From Nocardioides houyundeii (lineage in GTDB: Bacteria; Actinomycetota; Actinomycetes; Propionibacteriales; Nocardioidaceae), in NCBI RefSeq assembly GCF_002865585.1, contig NZ_CP025581.1:2480001-2544000 (forward strand): a DNA stretch of 64,000 nt, in the 5' to 3' direction. Below are positions 9,233-19,835 of the stretch, one piece after another. Under the pieces are notes generated by a model. It was not told where the DNA came from, ran no database searches, and saw only the letters and a list, made by a program, of their open reading frames with translations. The first letter of the stretch is position 1; each line of letters opens with the position of its first letter. Position numbers and translations under genes: made by a program.

Positions 9233-11722
9233 TCAGACGACGATGTTGACCAGCTTCGGTGCCCGCACGACCACCTTGCGCACCGGGCGACCGTCGATGG
9301 CCCGCTGCACGGCCTCGTCGGCCAGGGCCGCGGCCTCCAGGTCGGCCTCGGAGATGTCCGGCGCGACCTCGAGCCGGCCCTTCACCTTGCCCTGCACCTG
9401 GACCACGGCGGTGACGGAGTCCTCCACCAGCAGAGCCTGGTCGACCTCGGGCCAGCCCGACTGGCTCACCGAGGGCTCGTGGCCCAGCCGCTCCCACATC
9501 TCCTCGGCGGTGTAGGGAGCGACCAGGGACAGCAGCACCGCCACTACCTCAGCTGCCTCGCGCACCGCGGGGTCCGCCGGTCCGCACCCGGAGTCGATGG
9601 CCTTGCGGGTGGCGTTGACCAGCTCCATGGTGCGGGCCACCACCACGTTGAAGCGGTGGCCGGCCACCAGCTGGTCGGCGTCCGCGACCGTGCGGTGGGT
9701 GACCCGGCGCAGCGCCAGGTCGCCGCCGTCGGGCGAGGTGCCGGGCTGGCTGGTGACGTCGCCGGAGAGACGCCAGGCACGGGTGAGGAAGCGCAGCGAG
9801 CCGGCCGGGGAGACGTCGGCCCAGTCGATGTTGTCCTCGGGCGGGCTGGCGAAGACCAGCGTCAGCCGGACGGCGTCCACGCCGAACGCGTCCAGCTGCT
9901 CGCCCAGGTTCACCCCGTTGCCCAGCGACTTGCTCATCTTGCGCCCCTGGTTGAGCACCTTTCCCTGGCTCAGGTAGGCCGAGAACGGCTCGTCCCAGCC
10001 GACCAGGCCCATGTCGCGCAGCGCCTTGGTGAAGAAGCGGGCGTACAGCAGGTGCAGCACGGCGTGCTCGTCGCCACCGACGTACAGGTCGACAGGGCCC
10101 CACGCGTTCGCCAGTGCCTGGTCGAACGGCTGGGTCTCGTCGTGCGGGGAGACGTAGCGCAGGAAGTACCACGAGGAGTCCACGAAGGTGTCCATCGTGT
10201 CGGTGTCCCGGCGGGCCGGACCCCCGCACGTCGGACAGGTCGTCTCCACCCACTCCGTCGCCCCGCCCAGCGGGGAGGTGCCCTTGGGCTTGAGGTCGGC
10301 GCCCTTCAGCTCGGGCAGCAGCACCGGCAGCTGGTCGTCGGGGACGGCCACCTCACCGTGCTCGGCACAGTGCACGATCGGGATCGGGGCGCCCCAGTAG
10401 CGCTGGCGGCTGAGCAGCCAGTCCCGCAGCCGGAAGTTGACCGTCCCGGTGCCCCGGTCGTCGGCCTCCAGCAGCTCGATGGCCCGGTGGATGCCTTCGG
10501 TCTTGTCGGTGAGGCCGTCCAGCGGGCCGGAGTTGACGTAGGCGCCGTTCCCGGTAGTGGCCACTCCGGTCTCCTCCGGGTTCTCCTCCCCGGTGTCGAC
10601 GACGCGGCGTACCGGCAGGCCCATCGCCCGGGCGAAGTCGAGGTCGCGCTGGTCGTGGGCTGGCACCGCCATGATCGCGCCCGTGCCGTAGTCGGCCAGC
10701 ACGTAGTCGCTGGCCCAGACCGGCATCTGCTCACCGGTCACCGGGTTGGTCGCGCTCACGCCCAGGTCGACCCCGCTCTTGGGCCGGTCGGTGGCCAGCC
10801 GGTCGATGTCGCTGGCCTTGCGCACCTCGACCAGGTAGTCCTCCAGTGCCTGCCGCCGGTCCTCGGCCACCAGGCGCTGAGCCAGCTCCGCGTCGGCCGC
10901 GACCACCATGAAGGTAGCCCCCCAAAGGGTGTCGGGGCGGGTGGTGAAGACGGTGACCGGCTCGCGGCCCTCGATGTCGAAGGTCACGTGCGCACCCTCG
11001 GAGCGACCGATCCAGTTGCGCTGGGCGTTGATCACCTTGCTCGGCCAGGTCGGCGCCAGGTCGTCCAGGCTGTCCAGCAGCTCCTGGGCGTACTGGGTGG
11101 TGCGGAAGAACCACTGGGTCAGCTCGCGCTTGGTCACCTCCGCGCCGCAACGCTCGCAGGCGCCGTCGACGACCTGCTCGTTGGCCAGCACCGTCTGGTC
11201 GACCGGGCACCAGTTGACCGGCGACTTCTTGCGGTAGGCCAGGCCCTTCTCGTGGAAGCGCAGGAACAGCCACTGGGTCCAGCGGTAGTACTCCGGGTCG
11301 GAGGTGTTGAACCGACGGGTCCAGTCGAAGCTGGTGCCGTAGCGCTGGAACGATCGGAACTGGGTGTCGATGTTGTCGTAGGTGTACGCCGCCGGGTGGG
11401 CGTCGTTCTTGATCGCGGCGTTCTCGGCGGGCAGACCGAACGAGTCCCAGCCCATGGGGTTGAGGACCTCGTAGCCCTTGAGCCACCAGTAGCGGGCGAC
11501 GACGTCGTGCAGCGCCATCACCTCGGCGTGACCCATGTGCAGGTCGCCGCTGGGGTAGGGGAACATCGTCAGCGCGTAGCGCTTCTCCCGGGGACTGTCG
11601 TCGTCGGCCCGGAACTGCTGGAGCCGCTCCCACACCGGAAGCCACTTGGCCTCCACTGCCGCGACGTCGTACGCCGACTCGCGGTCGGTCTCGCTCGGTG
11701 CGGGGGTGGTCTGCTGGCTCAT
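9233..11722 (-). CDS. leuS: Leucyl-tRNA synthetase
   Basis: An 829-residue class I synthetase that charges tRNA-Leu. The HIGH motif appears as [12 protein letters not shown], the KMSKS loop as [10 protein letters not shown], and the editing (CP1) domain lies between them with a Cys pair region (NWCPVDQTV and CERCGAE). The C-terminal anticodon-binding domain ends [17 protein letters not shown] 11722 is supported by GAGGAGA about 6 bases upstream. A more distal in-frame start would place protein code across the leader terminator and is not credible. The leader carries a leucine-rich mini-ORF and an intrinsic terminator, implying control by leucyl-tRNA supply. Confidence 0.97.
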   Translation of the reverse strand: MSQQTTPAPSETDRESAYDVAAVEAKWLPVWERLQQFRADDDSPREKRYALTMFPYPSGDLHMGHAEVMALHDVVARYWWLKGYEVLNPMGWDSFGLPAENAAIKNDAHPAAYTYDNIDTQFRSFQRYGTSFDWTRRFNTSDPEYYRWTQWLFLRFHEKGLAYRKKSPVNWCPVDQTVLANEQVVDGACERCGAEVTKRELTQWFFRTTQYAQELLDSLDDLAPTWPSKVINAQRNWIGRSEGAHVTFDIEGREPVTVFTTRPDTLWGATFMVVAADAELAQRLVAEDRRQALEDYLVEVRKASDIDRLATDRPKSGVDLGVSATNPVTGEQMPVWASDYVLADYGTGAIMAVPAHDQRDLDFARAMGLPVRRVVDTGEENPEETGVATTGNGAYVNSGPLDGLTDKTEGIHRAIELLEADDRGTGTVNFRLRDWLLSRQRYWGAPIPIVHCAEHGEVAVPDDQLPVLLPELKGADLKPKGTSPLGGATEWVETTCPTCGGPARRDTDTMDTFVDSSWYFLRYVSPHDETQPFDQALANAWGPVDLYVGGDEHAVLHLLYARFFTKALRDMGLVGWDEPFSAYLSQGKVLNQGRKMSKSLGNGVNLGEQLDAFGVDAVRLTLVFASPPEDNIDWADVSPAGSLRFLTRAWRLSGDVTSQPGTSPDGGDLALRRVTHRTVADADQLVAGHRFNVVVARTMELVNATRKAIDSGCGPADPAVREAAEVVAVLLSLVAPYTAEEMWERLGHEPSVSQSGWPEVDQALLVEDSVTAVVQVQGKVKGRLEVAPDISEADLEAAALADEAVQRAIDGRPVRKVVVRAPKLVNIVV

Positions 11723-11779
11723 GTCCGTCTCCTCGTCGTCTGCGTCTGCTCTGGCCCTGGTGCCTGCGCGGTGGGGCAC

Positions 11780-11805
11780 AAAAAAACCCTCCGGGCAGGG
11801 AGGGT
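11780..11805 (-). terminator. Intrinsic terminator in the leuS leader (attenuator)
   Basis: On the minus strand, ACCCTCC, a 6-base loop and GGAGGGT are followed by a run of T (11780-11786). It lies between the leader mini-ORF and leuS, 58 bases before the leuS start, so it can only act as a premature terminator of leuS itself. Confidence 0.8.
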
Positions 11806-11825
11806 GGCCGCGGTGATCGTGCTGA

Positions 11826-11861
11826 TCAGCGCGGCTGGCCAAGAAGGAGCGTCGTACGCAT
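11826..11861 (-). CDS. leuS leader peptide [11 protein letters not shown]
   Basis: An 11-codon reading frame upstream of leuS with three Leu codons in a row (CTC CTT CTT). CTT is rare in a genome of this GC content, which would make translation sensitive to the charged leucyl-tRNA level. The stop lies 20 bases before the attenuator stem. There is no ribosome-binding site, but TACCAT sits 6 bases before the ATG, so the leader message may be leaderless. By analogy with known amino-acid leader peptides, ribosome stalling here would favour read-through into leuS. The antiterminator pairing was not resolved by eye. Confidence 0.6.
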   Translation of the reverse strand: MRTTLLLGQPR

Positions 11862-11867
11862 GGAGCC

Positions 11868-11873
11868 ATGGTA
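11868..11873 (-). promoter_or_regulatory. -10 box of the leuS leader transcript
   Basis: TACCAT on the minus strand, 6 bases before the leader ATG. An ATGACG hexamer about 18 bases further upstream could be the -35. Together they fit a leaderless promoter. Confidence 0.4.
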
Positions 11874-11941
11874 ACCCCGTCCGGTGCGGCGCGTCATGGC
11901 GAGGCGCGCGAGCCGGACGGGGCCCAAGGACCCGAAGGACG

Positions 11942-12325
11942 TCAGGAGACGAAGCGCGGGGTCAGCGGCGGGCTCCACCACTCCCCCTTGTTGGCCTTCA
12001 GTGCCCCGATCACGTGCAGGACGAAGGCCACCAGCAGAGCCAGCGGGTAGGTCACGAACCCGATCAGCACCAGCATCAGCGGGAACGAGATCAGCAGGAT
12101 GATGCCCGTCATGATCTGGACGTTGAGCGAGTTGGCCGCGTGGGTCCGGACGAAGTCTCCGCGGTCGCGGTAGACCAGGTAGATCACCAGGGAGCCCACG
12201 AAACCGAGCAGTCCGGCCGAGGCGACCATGGCCACCAGCGGCACGAGGTGGGCCAGCATGCCGAACGTGCGCTCGTCACCGGTGGCAACCGGCGCCTGGG
12301 GCGAGCCGTAGTAGGGCTGACTCAT
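11942..12325 (-). CDS. DUF4870-type small membrane protein
   Basis: A 127-residue protein with a short N-terminus followed by DERTFGMLAHLVPLVAM and three hydrophobic segments, typical of DUF4870 (Tic20-like) proteins. HAANSLNVQIMTGIILL and the C-terminal GALKANKGEWW are characteristic of this family. The function is unknown. ATG 12325 is chosen over the ATG two codons upstream because GAGGAG is 8 bases before it and only 2 bases before the other. It lies upstream of the leuS leader on the same strand, but leuS has its own promoter-like sequence. Confidence 0.85.
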   Translation of the reverse strand: MSQPYYGSPQAPVATGDERTFGMLAHLVPLVAMVASAGLLGFVGSLVIYLVYRDRGDFVRTHAANSLNVQIMTGIILLISFPLMLVLIGFVTYPLALLVAFVLHVIGALKANKGEWWSPPLTPRFVS

Positions 12326-12479
12326 CTTCATCACTCCTCGAGGGTGGACGGTCGCCGCCCTCACCACTACTCAACCACCTCGGAGCCGCCATCGTTCCCA
12401 GCTCCGGGGTCGAGTCAGGGGCAAGCCGGCTTATCCCCTCACCGCCCCGACCGCGCACGTGCGCCCCTCGAGGACGCAT

Positions 12480-12533
12480 AAAAGCACCAGAGGCCGTGTC
12501 GCGTCCTGTTGCTAGGACTGCTTCACGGCCTCT
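12480..12533 (-). terminator. Terminator downstream of tRNA-Ala
   Basis: On the minus strand, AGAGGCCGTG (12524-12533) pairs with CACGGCCTCT (12489-12498), with a smaller GTCCT/AGGAC hairpin inside. TTTT follows after five bases (12480-12483). It starts 16 bases after the tRNA 3' end. Confidence 0.85.
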
Positions 12534-12548
12534 GACTTGCTACTTCGG

Positions 12549-12621
12549 TGGAGCTGAGGGGACTCGAACCCCTGACCCTCTGCATGCCATGCAGATGCGC
12601 TACCAGCTGCGCCACAGCCCC
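12549..12621 (-). tRNA. tRNA-Ala (anticodon GGC)
   Basis: A 73-base cloverleaf. The acceptor stem GGGGCTG pairs with CAGCTCC and contains G3-U70, the identity pair of alanine tRNAs. The anticodon stem TCTGC/GCAGA encloses loop ATGGCAT, giving anticodon GGC. The T-arm is AGGGGTTCGAGTCCCCT. CCA is not encoded. A strong terminator follows. Confidence 0.97.
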
Positions 12622-12691
12622 ATCATTCCCACCTGTTCGGTGGCAACTCGCAGAATGTTAGCCAATGGCCGATCGGGATGCGAATCGGGGG

Positions 12692-13318
12692 TCAGCCACG
12701 GCGGTTGTAGGCGACCAGACGGCGTCCGTCCACGGGGCCGGTGGGGTCGCCGGAGTCGTCGACCAACGCCCAGTGGCAGTTGCCGAGCGCGCCCAGGACG
12801 GCGGAGGCGGCGGGCGCTAGCGCCAGCCACTCCAGCAGCGAGACCTTGGTCGCAGCGCCGTGCCCCACCACGATCCCCAGCTCCCCGGGCATCAGCGCGG
12901 CCAGGGCGTCATCCAGGGCGCCGGTGACCCGGGCGGTCACGGTCGCCCGCGACTCCCCGCCCGGCGCGACGTCGTACTCGCCGGCCCGGAAGCGCCGGAA
13001 CTCCTCGGGGTGCGTCGCGGCGTACTCGTCCATCGTCTGCCCGGTCCGGGCTCCGAGGTCGAACTCACGCAGCCGGGCGTCGGTGGCGACCGTCAGGCCG
13101 GCCGCAGCCGCGACGACCTCGGCCGTCACCCGGGCCCGGGCCAGGTCGGAGGAGCGCACGAAGGCGGGCTCCATCGCGGCCAGCACCGGCGCCACGCTCT
13201 TGGCCTGGAGCAGGCCGGTCTCGTCCAGCGGAACGTCACGCTGTCCCTGCGCCCGGTGCTCGGCGTTCCAGGCCGTCTGGCCGTGCCGGAGCAGCAGCAG
13301 CCGCCGGGGCTCAGTCAC
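12692..13318 (-). CDS. Histidine phosphatase family protein (phosphoglycerate-mutase fold)
   Basis: A 208-residue protein with the phosphohistidine motif LLLRHGQTAWN at the N-terminus, the second catalytic region FDLGARTGQTMDEY, and VVGHGAATKVSLLEWL carrying the second active-site His. Its position after rsfS and nadD matches the mycobacterial gene for glucosyl-3-phosphoglycerate phosphatase (gpgP), but the substrate cannot be fixed from sequence alone. It overlaps the end of rsfS by 8 bases, so the two are translationally coupled. Confidence 0.9.
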   Translation of the reverse strand: MTEPRRLLLLRHGQTAWNAEHRAQGQRDVPLDETGLLQAKSVAPVLAAMEPAFVRSSDLARARVTAEVVAAAAGLTVATDARLREFDLGARTGQTMDEYAATHPEEFRRFRAGEYDVAPGGESRATVTARVTGALDDALAALMPGELGIVVGHGAATKVSLLEWLALAPAASAVLGALGNCHWALVDDSGDPTGPVDGRRLVAYNRRG

Positions 13319-13751
13319 CCGAGGGGGCGGCCGGGTCCGTCACGGTCTCGTCCTCGTCCTGCGCCCGGTCCGGGGCGGCCGTGGGCGCCTCGACACCCTC
13401 GGGCAGGGAGATGGACGGGCAGTCGCGCCAGAGTCGCTCGAGAGCGTAGAAGGCGCGCTCCTCCTCGTGCTGCACGTGGATCACCACGTCGCCGTAGTCG
13501 ATGAGGACCCACCGTCCGTCCCGGCCACCCTCGCGCCGGATCGGCTTGACGCCGTGCTCGCGCAGCTTGTCCTCGACCTCGTCGACGATGGCCTTGACCT
13601 GACGGTCGTTGGACCCTGAGGCGATGAGGAAGGCGTCGGTGATGGCCAGCTGCTCGCTGACGTCGAAGGCGACGATCTGCTTGGCGAGCTTGTCGGAGGC
13701 CGCGAGCGCGGCCGTCCTCACGAGCTCGATGGCGTGGTCTGTGGCGGTCAC
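13311..13751 (-). CDS. rsfS: Ribosomal silencing factor RsfS
   Basis: A 146-residue RsfS/Iojap protein, which binds L14 on the 50S subunit and blocks subunit joining in slow growth. The core [20 protein letters not shown] and [15 protein letters not shown] are diagnostic. An acidic C-terminal tail ([11 protein letters not shown]) extends beyond the usual domain. It overlaps nadD by 4 bases (ATGA type) and the phosphatase by 8, forming a tight nadD-rsfS-phosphatase unit. Confidence 0.95.
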   Translation of the reverse strand: MTATDHAIELVRTAALAASDKLAKQIVAFDVSEQLAITDAFLIASGSNDRQVKAIVDEVEDKLREHGVKPIRREGGRDGRWVLIDYGDVVIHVQHEEERAFYALERLWRDCPSISLPEGVEAPTAAPDRAQDEDETVTDPAAPSGD

Positions 13752-14380
13752 TGGGTGTCCTTCTGCCCTGCGGGAACCACAGGGACGGAGTAGAGGTGGT
13801 GCTTGGCGATGTACTGCACGACACCGTCCGGCACGAGGTACCAGACGGGCTCGCCGCGCTTCTTGCGCTCACGGACGTCGGAGGAGGAGATGGCCAGCGC
13901 CGGGATCTCGACCAGGGAGACGCGGTCCGCCGGGATGGCGTCGAGCGCCTGGGCGTCCATCTCGTAGCCGGGCCGCGTGCAGCCCACGAAGTTGGCGAGC
14001 TCGAAGAGCTCGTCGGCGTCACGCCAGGTGAAGATGTCTGCCAGCGCGTCCAGCCCGGTGATGAAGTACAGCTCAGCGTCGGGCAGCTCGACGTGCAGGT
14101 CGCGCAGCGTGTCGATGGTGTACGTCGGTCCGCTGCGGTCGATGTCGACCCTGCTGACCCGGAAACGTGGGTTCGCGGCGGTCGCGATCACCGTCATCAG
14201 GTAGCGGTGCTCGGCTCCCGAGACATCGCGGTCCGCCTTCTGCCACGGCGCCCCGGTCGGCACGAAGACGACCTCGTCGAGGTCGAACCAGGCCTGCACC
14301 TCGGAGGCGGCCACCAGGTGGCCGTGGTGGATGGGATCGAAGGTGCCGCCCATCACCCCGACTCGGCGCGGAGTGTCCAC
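13748..14380 (-). CDS. nadD: Nicotinate-nucleotide adenylyltransferase
   Basis: A 210-residue nucleotidyltransferase that makes deamido-NAD from nicotinate mononucleotide and ATP. It has the [12 protein letters not shown] motif near the N-terminus with the HxGH-type active site, and [11 protein letters not shown], the ISSTxxR-like motif, near the C-terminus. The GTG at 14380 lies only 2 bases after the stop of the small membrane-protein gene, so translation is probably coupled. It overlaps rsfS downstream. Confidence 0.96.
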   Translation of the reverse strand: MDTPRRVGVMGGTFDPIHHGHLVAASEVQAWFDLDEVVFVPTGAPWQKADRDVSGAEHRYLMTVIATAANPRFRVSRVDIDRSGPTYTIDTLRDLHVELPDAELYFITGLDALADIFTWRDADELFELANFVGCTRPGYEMDAQALDAIPADRVSLVEIPALAISSSDVRERKKRGEPVWYLVPDGVVQYIAKHHLYSVPVVPAGQKDTQ

Positions 14381-14382
14381 GC

Positions 14383-14529
14383 TCAGCTGTGCTCGCGCCC
14401 GCCGCCGAAGGCCACCAGAGCACCGAGGAGGGCAAGGAGGATGATCAACGTGCCACCGCCCACGGCGTAGGGGTGGATGGCGGGCTCACCGTGCTCGGAC
14501 GCGGCCAGGATCAGGTCGTTCAGCGACAT
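14383..14529 (-). CDS. 48-residue single-pass membrane protein between proA and nadD
   Basis: A small reading frame begins [20 protein letters not shown], continues with one hydrophobic helix ([15 protein letters not shown]) and ends GGGREHS. The stop is 2 bases before the nadD start, and the gene sits in the same direction as proA and nadD. The function is unknown. Its support is the clean fit between the two genes and the coherent membrane segment. Confidence 0.7.
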   Translation of the reverse strand: MSLNDLILAASEHGEPAIHPYAVGGGTLIILLALLGALVAFGGGREHS

Positions 14530-14575
14530 GTCCGCGATCCTACCGGCACGCTCCCCCGTTGGACGCGGCGGCGCC

Positions 14576-15826
14576 TCAGCGGACGTGCCCGTCGCCGGTG
14601 ACGACGTACTTGGTGGAGGTCATCTCGGGCAGGCCCATCGGCCCCCGGGCGTGGAGCTTCTGGGTGCTGATGCCGATCTCGGCACCGAAGCCGAACTCCC
14701 CGCCGTCGGTGAACCGGGTCGAGGCGTTCACCAGGACCGCGGCCGAGTCCACGGCCCCGGTGAAGCGCTGAGCGGCGGCGAGGTCCTCGGTCACGATCGC
14801 GTCGGAGTGGGCGCTGGAGTATCGGCGGATGTGGGCGATCGCCTCGTCCAGCGACTCCACCACCCTGGCCGAGATGTCCAGCGAGAGGTACTCGGTGCCG
14901 TGGTCCTCCTCGGTCGCGGCCAGCACGCCGTCGAAGTCGAGGAAGGAGTCGTCCCCGTGGATGGTCACGCCCTCAGCCTGCAGCGCCTCGACCACCCGCG
15001 GCAGGAAGTGGGAGGAGATGTCCTCGTGGACCAGCAGCGACTCGGCCGCGTTGCAGACGCTGGTGCGGTGGGTCTTGGAGTTCACGACGATGGCCAGCGC
15101 CTTGTCCAGGTCGGCCGCCCGGTCCACGTAGACGTGGCAGTTGCCCACGCCCGTCTCGATCACGGGCACGGTCGACTCCTGCACCACCGAGCGGATCAGC
15201 CCCGCCCCGCCGCGCGGGATGAGCACGTCGACCAGCCCGCGGGCCCGCATCAGGTCCTTGACGCTGTCGTGGCTCTCCCCCGGCACCTGCTGCACCACGT
15301 CCGCCGGCAGACCCGCAGCGGCCACCGCCTCGCGCAGCGCTGCCACGATGGCGGCGTTGGAGGACCGGGCGCTCGAGGAGCCGCGCAGCAGCACCGCGTT
15401 GCCGGACTTCAAGCAGATCCCTGCGGCGTCGGCGGTGACGTTGGGCCGCGCCTCGTAGATCATGCCGACGACCCCGAAGGGCACCCGCACCTGGCGCAGC
15501 TCCAGGCCGTTGGCCAGCCGTGAGCCCCGGACCACCTCGCCGACCGGGTCCGGCAGCCCGGCCACGTCGCGCAGCCCCTGGGCCATCGCCTCCAGGCGCT
15601 CAGCGGTGAGGCGCAGCCGGTCGATGATGTTGGCCGGCGAACCGCCGGCCTCGGCCCGCTCGACGTCCTCGGCGTTGGCACGCAGGATCTCCGGCGAGCG
15701 CGCCACCAGCCCCTCGGCCATGGCGCGCAGCGCGTGGTCCTTCTGGGCACGGGTGGCCAGTGCGAGCTCGTAGCTGGCTTCGCGGGCCCGGAGCGCCACG
15801 GCGCGCAGGTCCTCGGTGGTCGTCAT
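14576..15826 (-). CDS. proA: Gamma-glutamyl phosphate reductase
   Basis: A 416-residue enzyme of proline synthesis that reduces glutamyl-5-phosphate with NADPH to the semialdehyde. The family signature [20 protein letters not shown] and the catalytic Cys258 in [15 protein letters not shown] are present, and the C-terminus [20 protein letters not shown] is standard. proB is not in the window. ATG 15826 has TAGGCT 7 bases upstream and no ribosome-binding site, so the message is probably leaderless. Confidence 0.97.
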   Translation of the reverse strand: MTTTEDLRAVALRAREASYELALATRAQKDHALRAMAEGLVARSPEILRANAEDVERAEAGGSPANIIDRLRLTAERLEAMAQGLRDVAGLPDPVGEVVRGSRLANGLELRQVRVPFGVVGMIYEARPNVTADAAGICLKSGNAVLLRGSSSARSSNAAIVAALREAVAAAGLPADVVQQVPGESHDSVKDLMRARGLVDVLIPRGGAGLIRSVVQESTVPVIETGVGNCHVYVDRAADLDKALAIVVNSKTHRTSVCNAAESLLVHEDISSHFLPRVVEALQAEGVTIHGDDSFLDFDGVLAATEEDHGTEYLSLDISARVVESLDEAIAHIRRYSSAHSDAIVTEDLAAAQRFTGAVDSAAVLVNASTRFTDGGEFGFGAEIGISTQKLHARGPMGLPEMTSTKYVVTGDGHVR

Positions 15827-15833
15827 GGGGCCG

Positions 15834-15839
15834 AGCCTA
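15834..15839 (-). promoter_or_regulatory. -10 box for leaderless proA transcript
   Basis: TAGGCT on the minus strand ends 7 bases before the proA ATG. The same hexamer and spacing precede the cobalamin adenosyltransferase gene at 61072. Confidence 0.45.
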
Positions 15840-15859
15840 TCCGCGGAGCACGCCGCGTC

Positions 15860-18715
15860 TCACGTCCAGTGACGACGTATCACGGTGGTGACCTCGAACG
15901 GGTCGGCCCCCGCCTGGGCAGCGAGCACGCCGGCGCCCTCCGGGGACCCGGTGTAGAGCAGCCGCTCACCACCCACCCAGCGGTCCCAGGCCCGGGAGAA
16001 GCACCCGGCGCGGGTGGCGTTGACGCCCAGCACCGTGGGGACGCTGTGCCAGACCACCCCCGTCGCCCCGCGGGCCCGCACGGCTGCAGCGGCCTGGGCC
16101 AGGTTGCGGGCCTGCCCTACCGGTGACGCCGGGACGTCCCCCACGTGCCGGGCCACCACGTAGCGCGGTGCCGCCATCGGCGCGAGCACCTCGTCCAGCG
16201 CCTCGGTGAAGACCTCGGAGTCAGCCAGCGGGGCGCCCGCCATGCGGCAGCGGTACTCCCCGCCCTCGTGCACCTCGACCACCACGTCGTGCGGCCCGGC
16301 CCCCACCAGGCCGGCCTCGTTGAGGCCTTGGGCCACCGCGCACGCCACCGCGTGCACCGATGGAGGCGCCGATGCCTCGAGCAGCAGGGTGCGAGCCCAG
16401 GAGTTGAGGGCCTGACTGCGCAGCCGCCAGGAGAGGCCGGCGAGCGCGACCCCGCCCGCGCTGACCAGCGCCAGGGCGGTCGCGACGGCCGCGCCGACGG
16501 TGCCCGGAACCGCCCCCGCAGCCGGCACCAGCGCCGCGCCGCCGCCGGCCAGCAGCACGCCCGCGCCGAAGGGCTCGCCGGCGGCGACGCCGGTGAGCTC
16601 CGGTCCCTCCGGGAGCTCGCGCAGCGCCACCGCATCAGGGCCCTGGACGACTCTCGCGGGCTGCGGGGTGGGCAGTCGCACCGGCTGCCCCGCCAGGACG
16701 GTGCGCGCGGGTCCACCGACAACCCGCAAGGTGGCGACGATCCGGTCGTCGTACGGCTGTCCCACCCGCCAGCGCCGAGCGATCTCCGCCCGCTGCGCGC
16801 AGCGCCCGCGCATCCGGGCGTTGACGCTCGCGATCTCGGTGGTGGGAGGCGGTCCGAACTCCGAGAACGCCGAGTCCAGGTGGGCGACCCCGTCGACCAC
16901 GTCGCCGTCCTCGTCGACGCAGTGGAACCCGTGGTGCTTGCGGACCAGGCGGTCCCAGTCGTTGCCGCCCTTGGGGTGGGCGTCGGAGACACAGACCACC
17001 GACCAGTTGATCGCGACCTTGTCGGGCCATCCCGGGTCGGTCCGCAGCGCGCGACCCCGGGTCTGGACCACCGCGGTCAGGGTGGTCGCGGTGGTCAGGT
17101 CCACCAGGCCGGTGACCCCGCGGGCGTCCCATCCCTCGCCGAGCAGTCCTCGAGTCCCGACCAGGACGCCGCACCCGCCCGACTCGAAGAACCTCGTGAC
17201 GTGACCCACCCAGCGCCGGCTGGTCCAGGGCCCGGCGAGCTGGCACACCGAGGTGCCCGGAAGCGGTACGACGGCGAGCCGGGCCGCGACCGCGGGCTCG
17301 GTCTCGGCGACGTGCTCGACGAGGGCCAGCAGCGGCCCGCGCTCCCCCGCCACCGTGGAACCGGTGACCATCAGGGGCGACAGCGTGCGGGTGGTGGGAT
17401 CGGCCACGAGCGTCTCCAGGACCGCCACCGCCGAGCCGGACTGCTGGTCGAGGACGCCGTCGAGTCCCGTCGGCAGCGTCGCGGACGCGCGTTCGTGGTC
17501 GCAGAGGACCAGCATCCGCAACCTCGGTCCCAGGACCGCCAGCTCGCAGGCCACGATGTCGACCGTGGCGTTGGCCTTCGCGCGCGAGCGGGCCAGCACC
17601 CGGTCGACCGAGGACCGGGTATGCCTGATCCCGTGGCGGCTCCACGAGAAGCCCACGGAGCTCAGCGCTCGGCGCACCACCTGCACGACCTCGTCGTCGC
17701 GGGGGTCCCCAGTGACCGTGACGTGCCGCAGCAGCCAGTCCTCGACCAGCTCCAGCCAGTCCTCCACGGCCGGGGGACGGCGGTGCTCCTCGCCGGGACG
17801 AGCGCCGTGCGGCAGCGCGACCAGGCCCTGGTGGTGGAGCCGGAGCACTGCTCGCGCGGCTGCAGGGCTCTGCCCGGCCAGGGTGGTCCAGGTGAGCGTG
17901 CGCGGCACCGGGAGGACGAAGCGGCGGTCGATCCACTCCAGGAACGGCACAGATCCGAAGCCGGGATCCGTCAGGTGCGTGGTGAGCTCGGCGAAGCGGG
18001 TCCCCTCCTCGGCCAGCCACTGCTCCTCGTCGGCGGTGGGGGTGGTCAGCCAGGCCAGCTCGGCGAACGGAGCCAGGTCCCCCTCCCGCACCACCGCGGG
18101 CACCCCGGCGGCGAACGTCACCTCCCCGAAGAGGTCGTCGACGAGCTGGGCCTGGTCGGGGCGCAGCGTCTCGGGCGGCGTGGCGGTCAGTCCCAGCACG
18201 CGGGCTCCGGGGAGCTGTTCCAGGAGCTCTCCCAGCAGCCGTCCCCAGACCTCCAGGAGGTGGTGGCACTCGTCGAGCACCAGCAGCAGTCCCTCTTCCC
18301 GGCGCATCCGCTCCACCAGCGCCAGACCTCGGGGATGGAGCCGGTCCAGCAGTGCCGACGGCGCCTGGGGCTCGGCCGCCTCGGACCCCTCGGACTCCGG
18401 GTCGAACACCGCCAGCGACTGGTAGGTCAAGGAGGTCATCGTGTGGGCGAGCTCGCGCGTCTCGCTCACCTCCAGACCCTGCGACGCGCCGGCGCGTGTC
18501 CACTGAGCCTGGATGGCGGTGTTGGGGCTCAGCACCACCGCGTGGGTGACCTCGCCTGCTGCCAGGTGTGCACCGATGGTCTCGATCCCGACCCGGGTCT
18601 TGCCGGCACCAGGCGGTAGCACCACCCAGGCACGGGTGCGCCCGGTCGTCCAGGTCGCGTGCAAGGCGTCCAGCGCCCGCCGCTGGTGGACTCGCAGCGC
18701 AGGGGGTGGAATCAC
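15860..18715 (-). CDS. Large superfamily 2 DEAD/DEAH-type helicase with unusual C-terminal region
   Basis: A protein of about 951 residues. The helicase core has Walker [17 protein letters not shown] near the N-terminus, motif [17 protein letters not shown] (DECH), motif [14 protein letters not shown], and the second RecA domain with [18 protein letters not shown] and [11 protein letters not shown] (motif VI). The last 250 residues are different: a hydrophobic stretch ([19 protein letters not shown]) then a mixed alpha/beta region ending in [12 protein letters not shown], not recognised. The role is unknown; DNA repair or defence are guesses. GTG 18715 is chosen because the extra N-terminus from ATG 18778 is low-complexity; neither start has a clear ribosome-binding site. 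Confidence 0.85.
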   Translation of the reverse strand: MIPPPALRVHQRRALDALHATWTTGRTRAWVVLPPGAGKTRVGIETIGAHLAAGEVTHAVVLSPNTAIQAQWTRAGASQGLEVSETRELAHTMTSLTYQSLAVFDPESEGSEAAEPQAPSALLDRLHPRGLALVERMRREEGLLLVLDECHHLLEVWGRLLGELLEQLPGARVLGLTATPPETLRPDQAQLVDDLFGEVTFAAGVPAVVREGDLAPFAELAWLTTPTADEEQWLAEEGTRFAELTTHLTDPGFGSVPFLEWIDRRFVLPVPRTLTWTTLAGQSPAAARAVLRLHHQGLVALPHGARPGEEHRRPPAVEDWLELVEDWLLRHVTVTGDPRDDEVVQVVRRALSSVGFSWSRHGIRHTRSSVDRVLARSRAKANATVDIVACELAVLGPRLRMLVLCDHERASATLPTGLDGVLDQQSGSAVAVLETLVADPTTRTLSPLMVTGSTVAGERGPLLALVEHVAETEPAVAARLAVVPLPGTSVCQLAGPWTSRRWVGHVTRFFESGGCGVLVGTRGLLGEGWDARGVTGLVDLTTATTLTAVVQTRGRALRTDPGWPDKVAINWSVVCVSDAHPKGGNDWDRLVRKHHGFHCVDEDGDVVDGVAHLDSAFSEFGPPPTTEIASVNARMRGRCAQRAEIARRWRVGQPYDDRIVATLRVVGGPARTVLAGQPVRLPTPQPARVVQGPDAVALRELPEGPELTGVAAGEPFGAGVLLAGGGAALVPAAGAVPGTVGAAVATALALVSAGGVALAGLSWRLRSQALNSWARTLLLEASAPPSVHAVACAVAQGLNEAGLVGAGPHDVVVEVHEGGEYRCRMAGAPLADSEVFTEALDEVLAPMAAPRYVVARHVGDVPASPVGQARNLAQAAAAVRARGATGVVWHSVPTVLGVNATRAGCFSRAWDRWVGGERLLYTGSPEGAGVLAAQAGADPFEVTTVIRRHWT

Positions 18716-18814
18716 CGCGTCACGATAAGCCGTCGACGAGCACGGCACCGCCAGGTGTCGCGGCGGCGGTGGGCGCATGGCCGCCGAAATGGTCGGGAAC
18801 CGGTCGGCAAATGG

Positions 18815-18848
18815 CCGGCGCCCCGCCCCAACGGGGACGGGGCGCCGG
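18815..18848 (-). terminator. Hairpin after etfA
   Basis: CCGGCGCCCC (18815-18824) pairs with GGGGCGCCGG (18839-18848), with an inner CCCC/GGGG pairing. On the minus strand it follows the etfA stop by 19 bases and is trailed by CCATTTG. Confidence 0.7.
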
Positions 18849-18867
18849 CGTGCGCGGGGGGAGCGAC

Positions 18868-19821
<954 letters not shown>

Positions 19822-19835
19822 GGGTCACACGCTCC

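Noticed and set aside
11723..11941. T-box riboswitch upstream of leuS
   Set aside because: No T-box consensus was seen. The leucine-rich mini-ORF and terminator explain the region better.
9188..12481. A very long open frame antisense to leuS
   Set aside because: In DNA of this GC content, the opposite strand of a real gene often stays open by codon bias. It has no family match and crosses the leuS leader terminator.
12549..12621. tRNA-Ala as an integration site for a mobile element
   Set aside because: No integrase, no repeat of the tRNA 3' end and no foreign genes lie on either side; neighbours are core genes.
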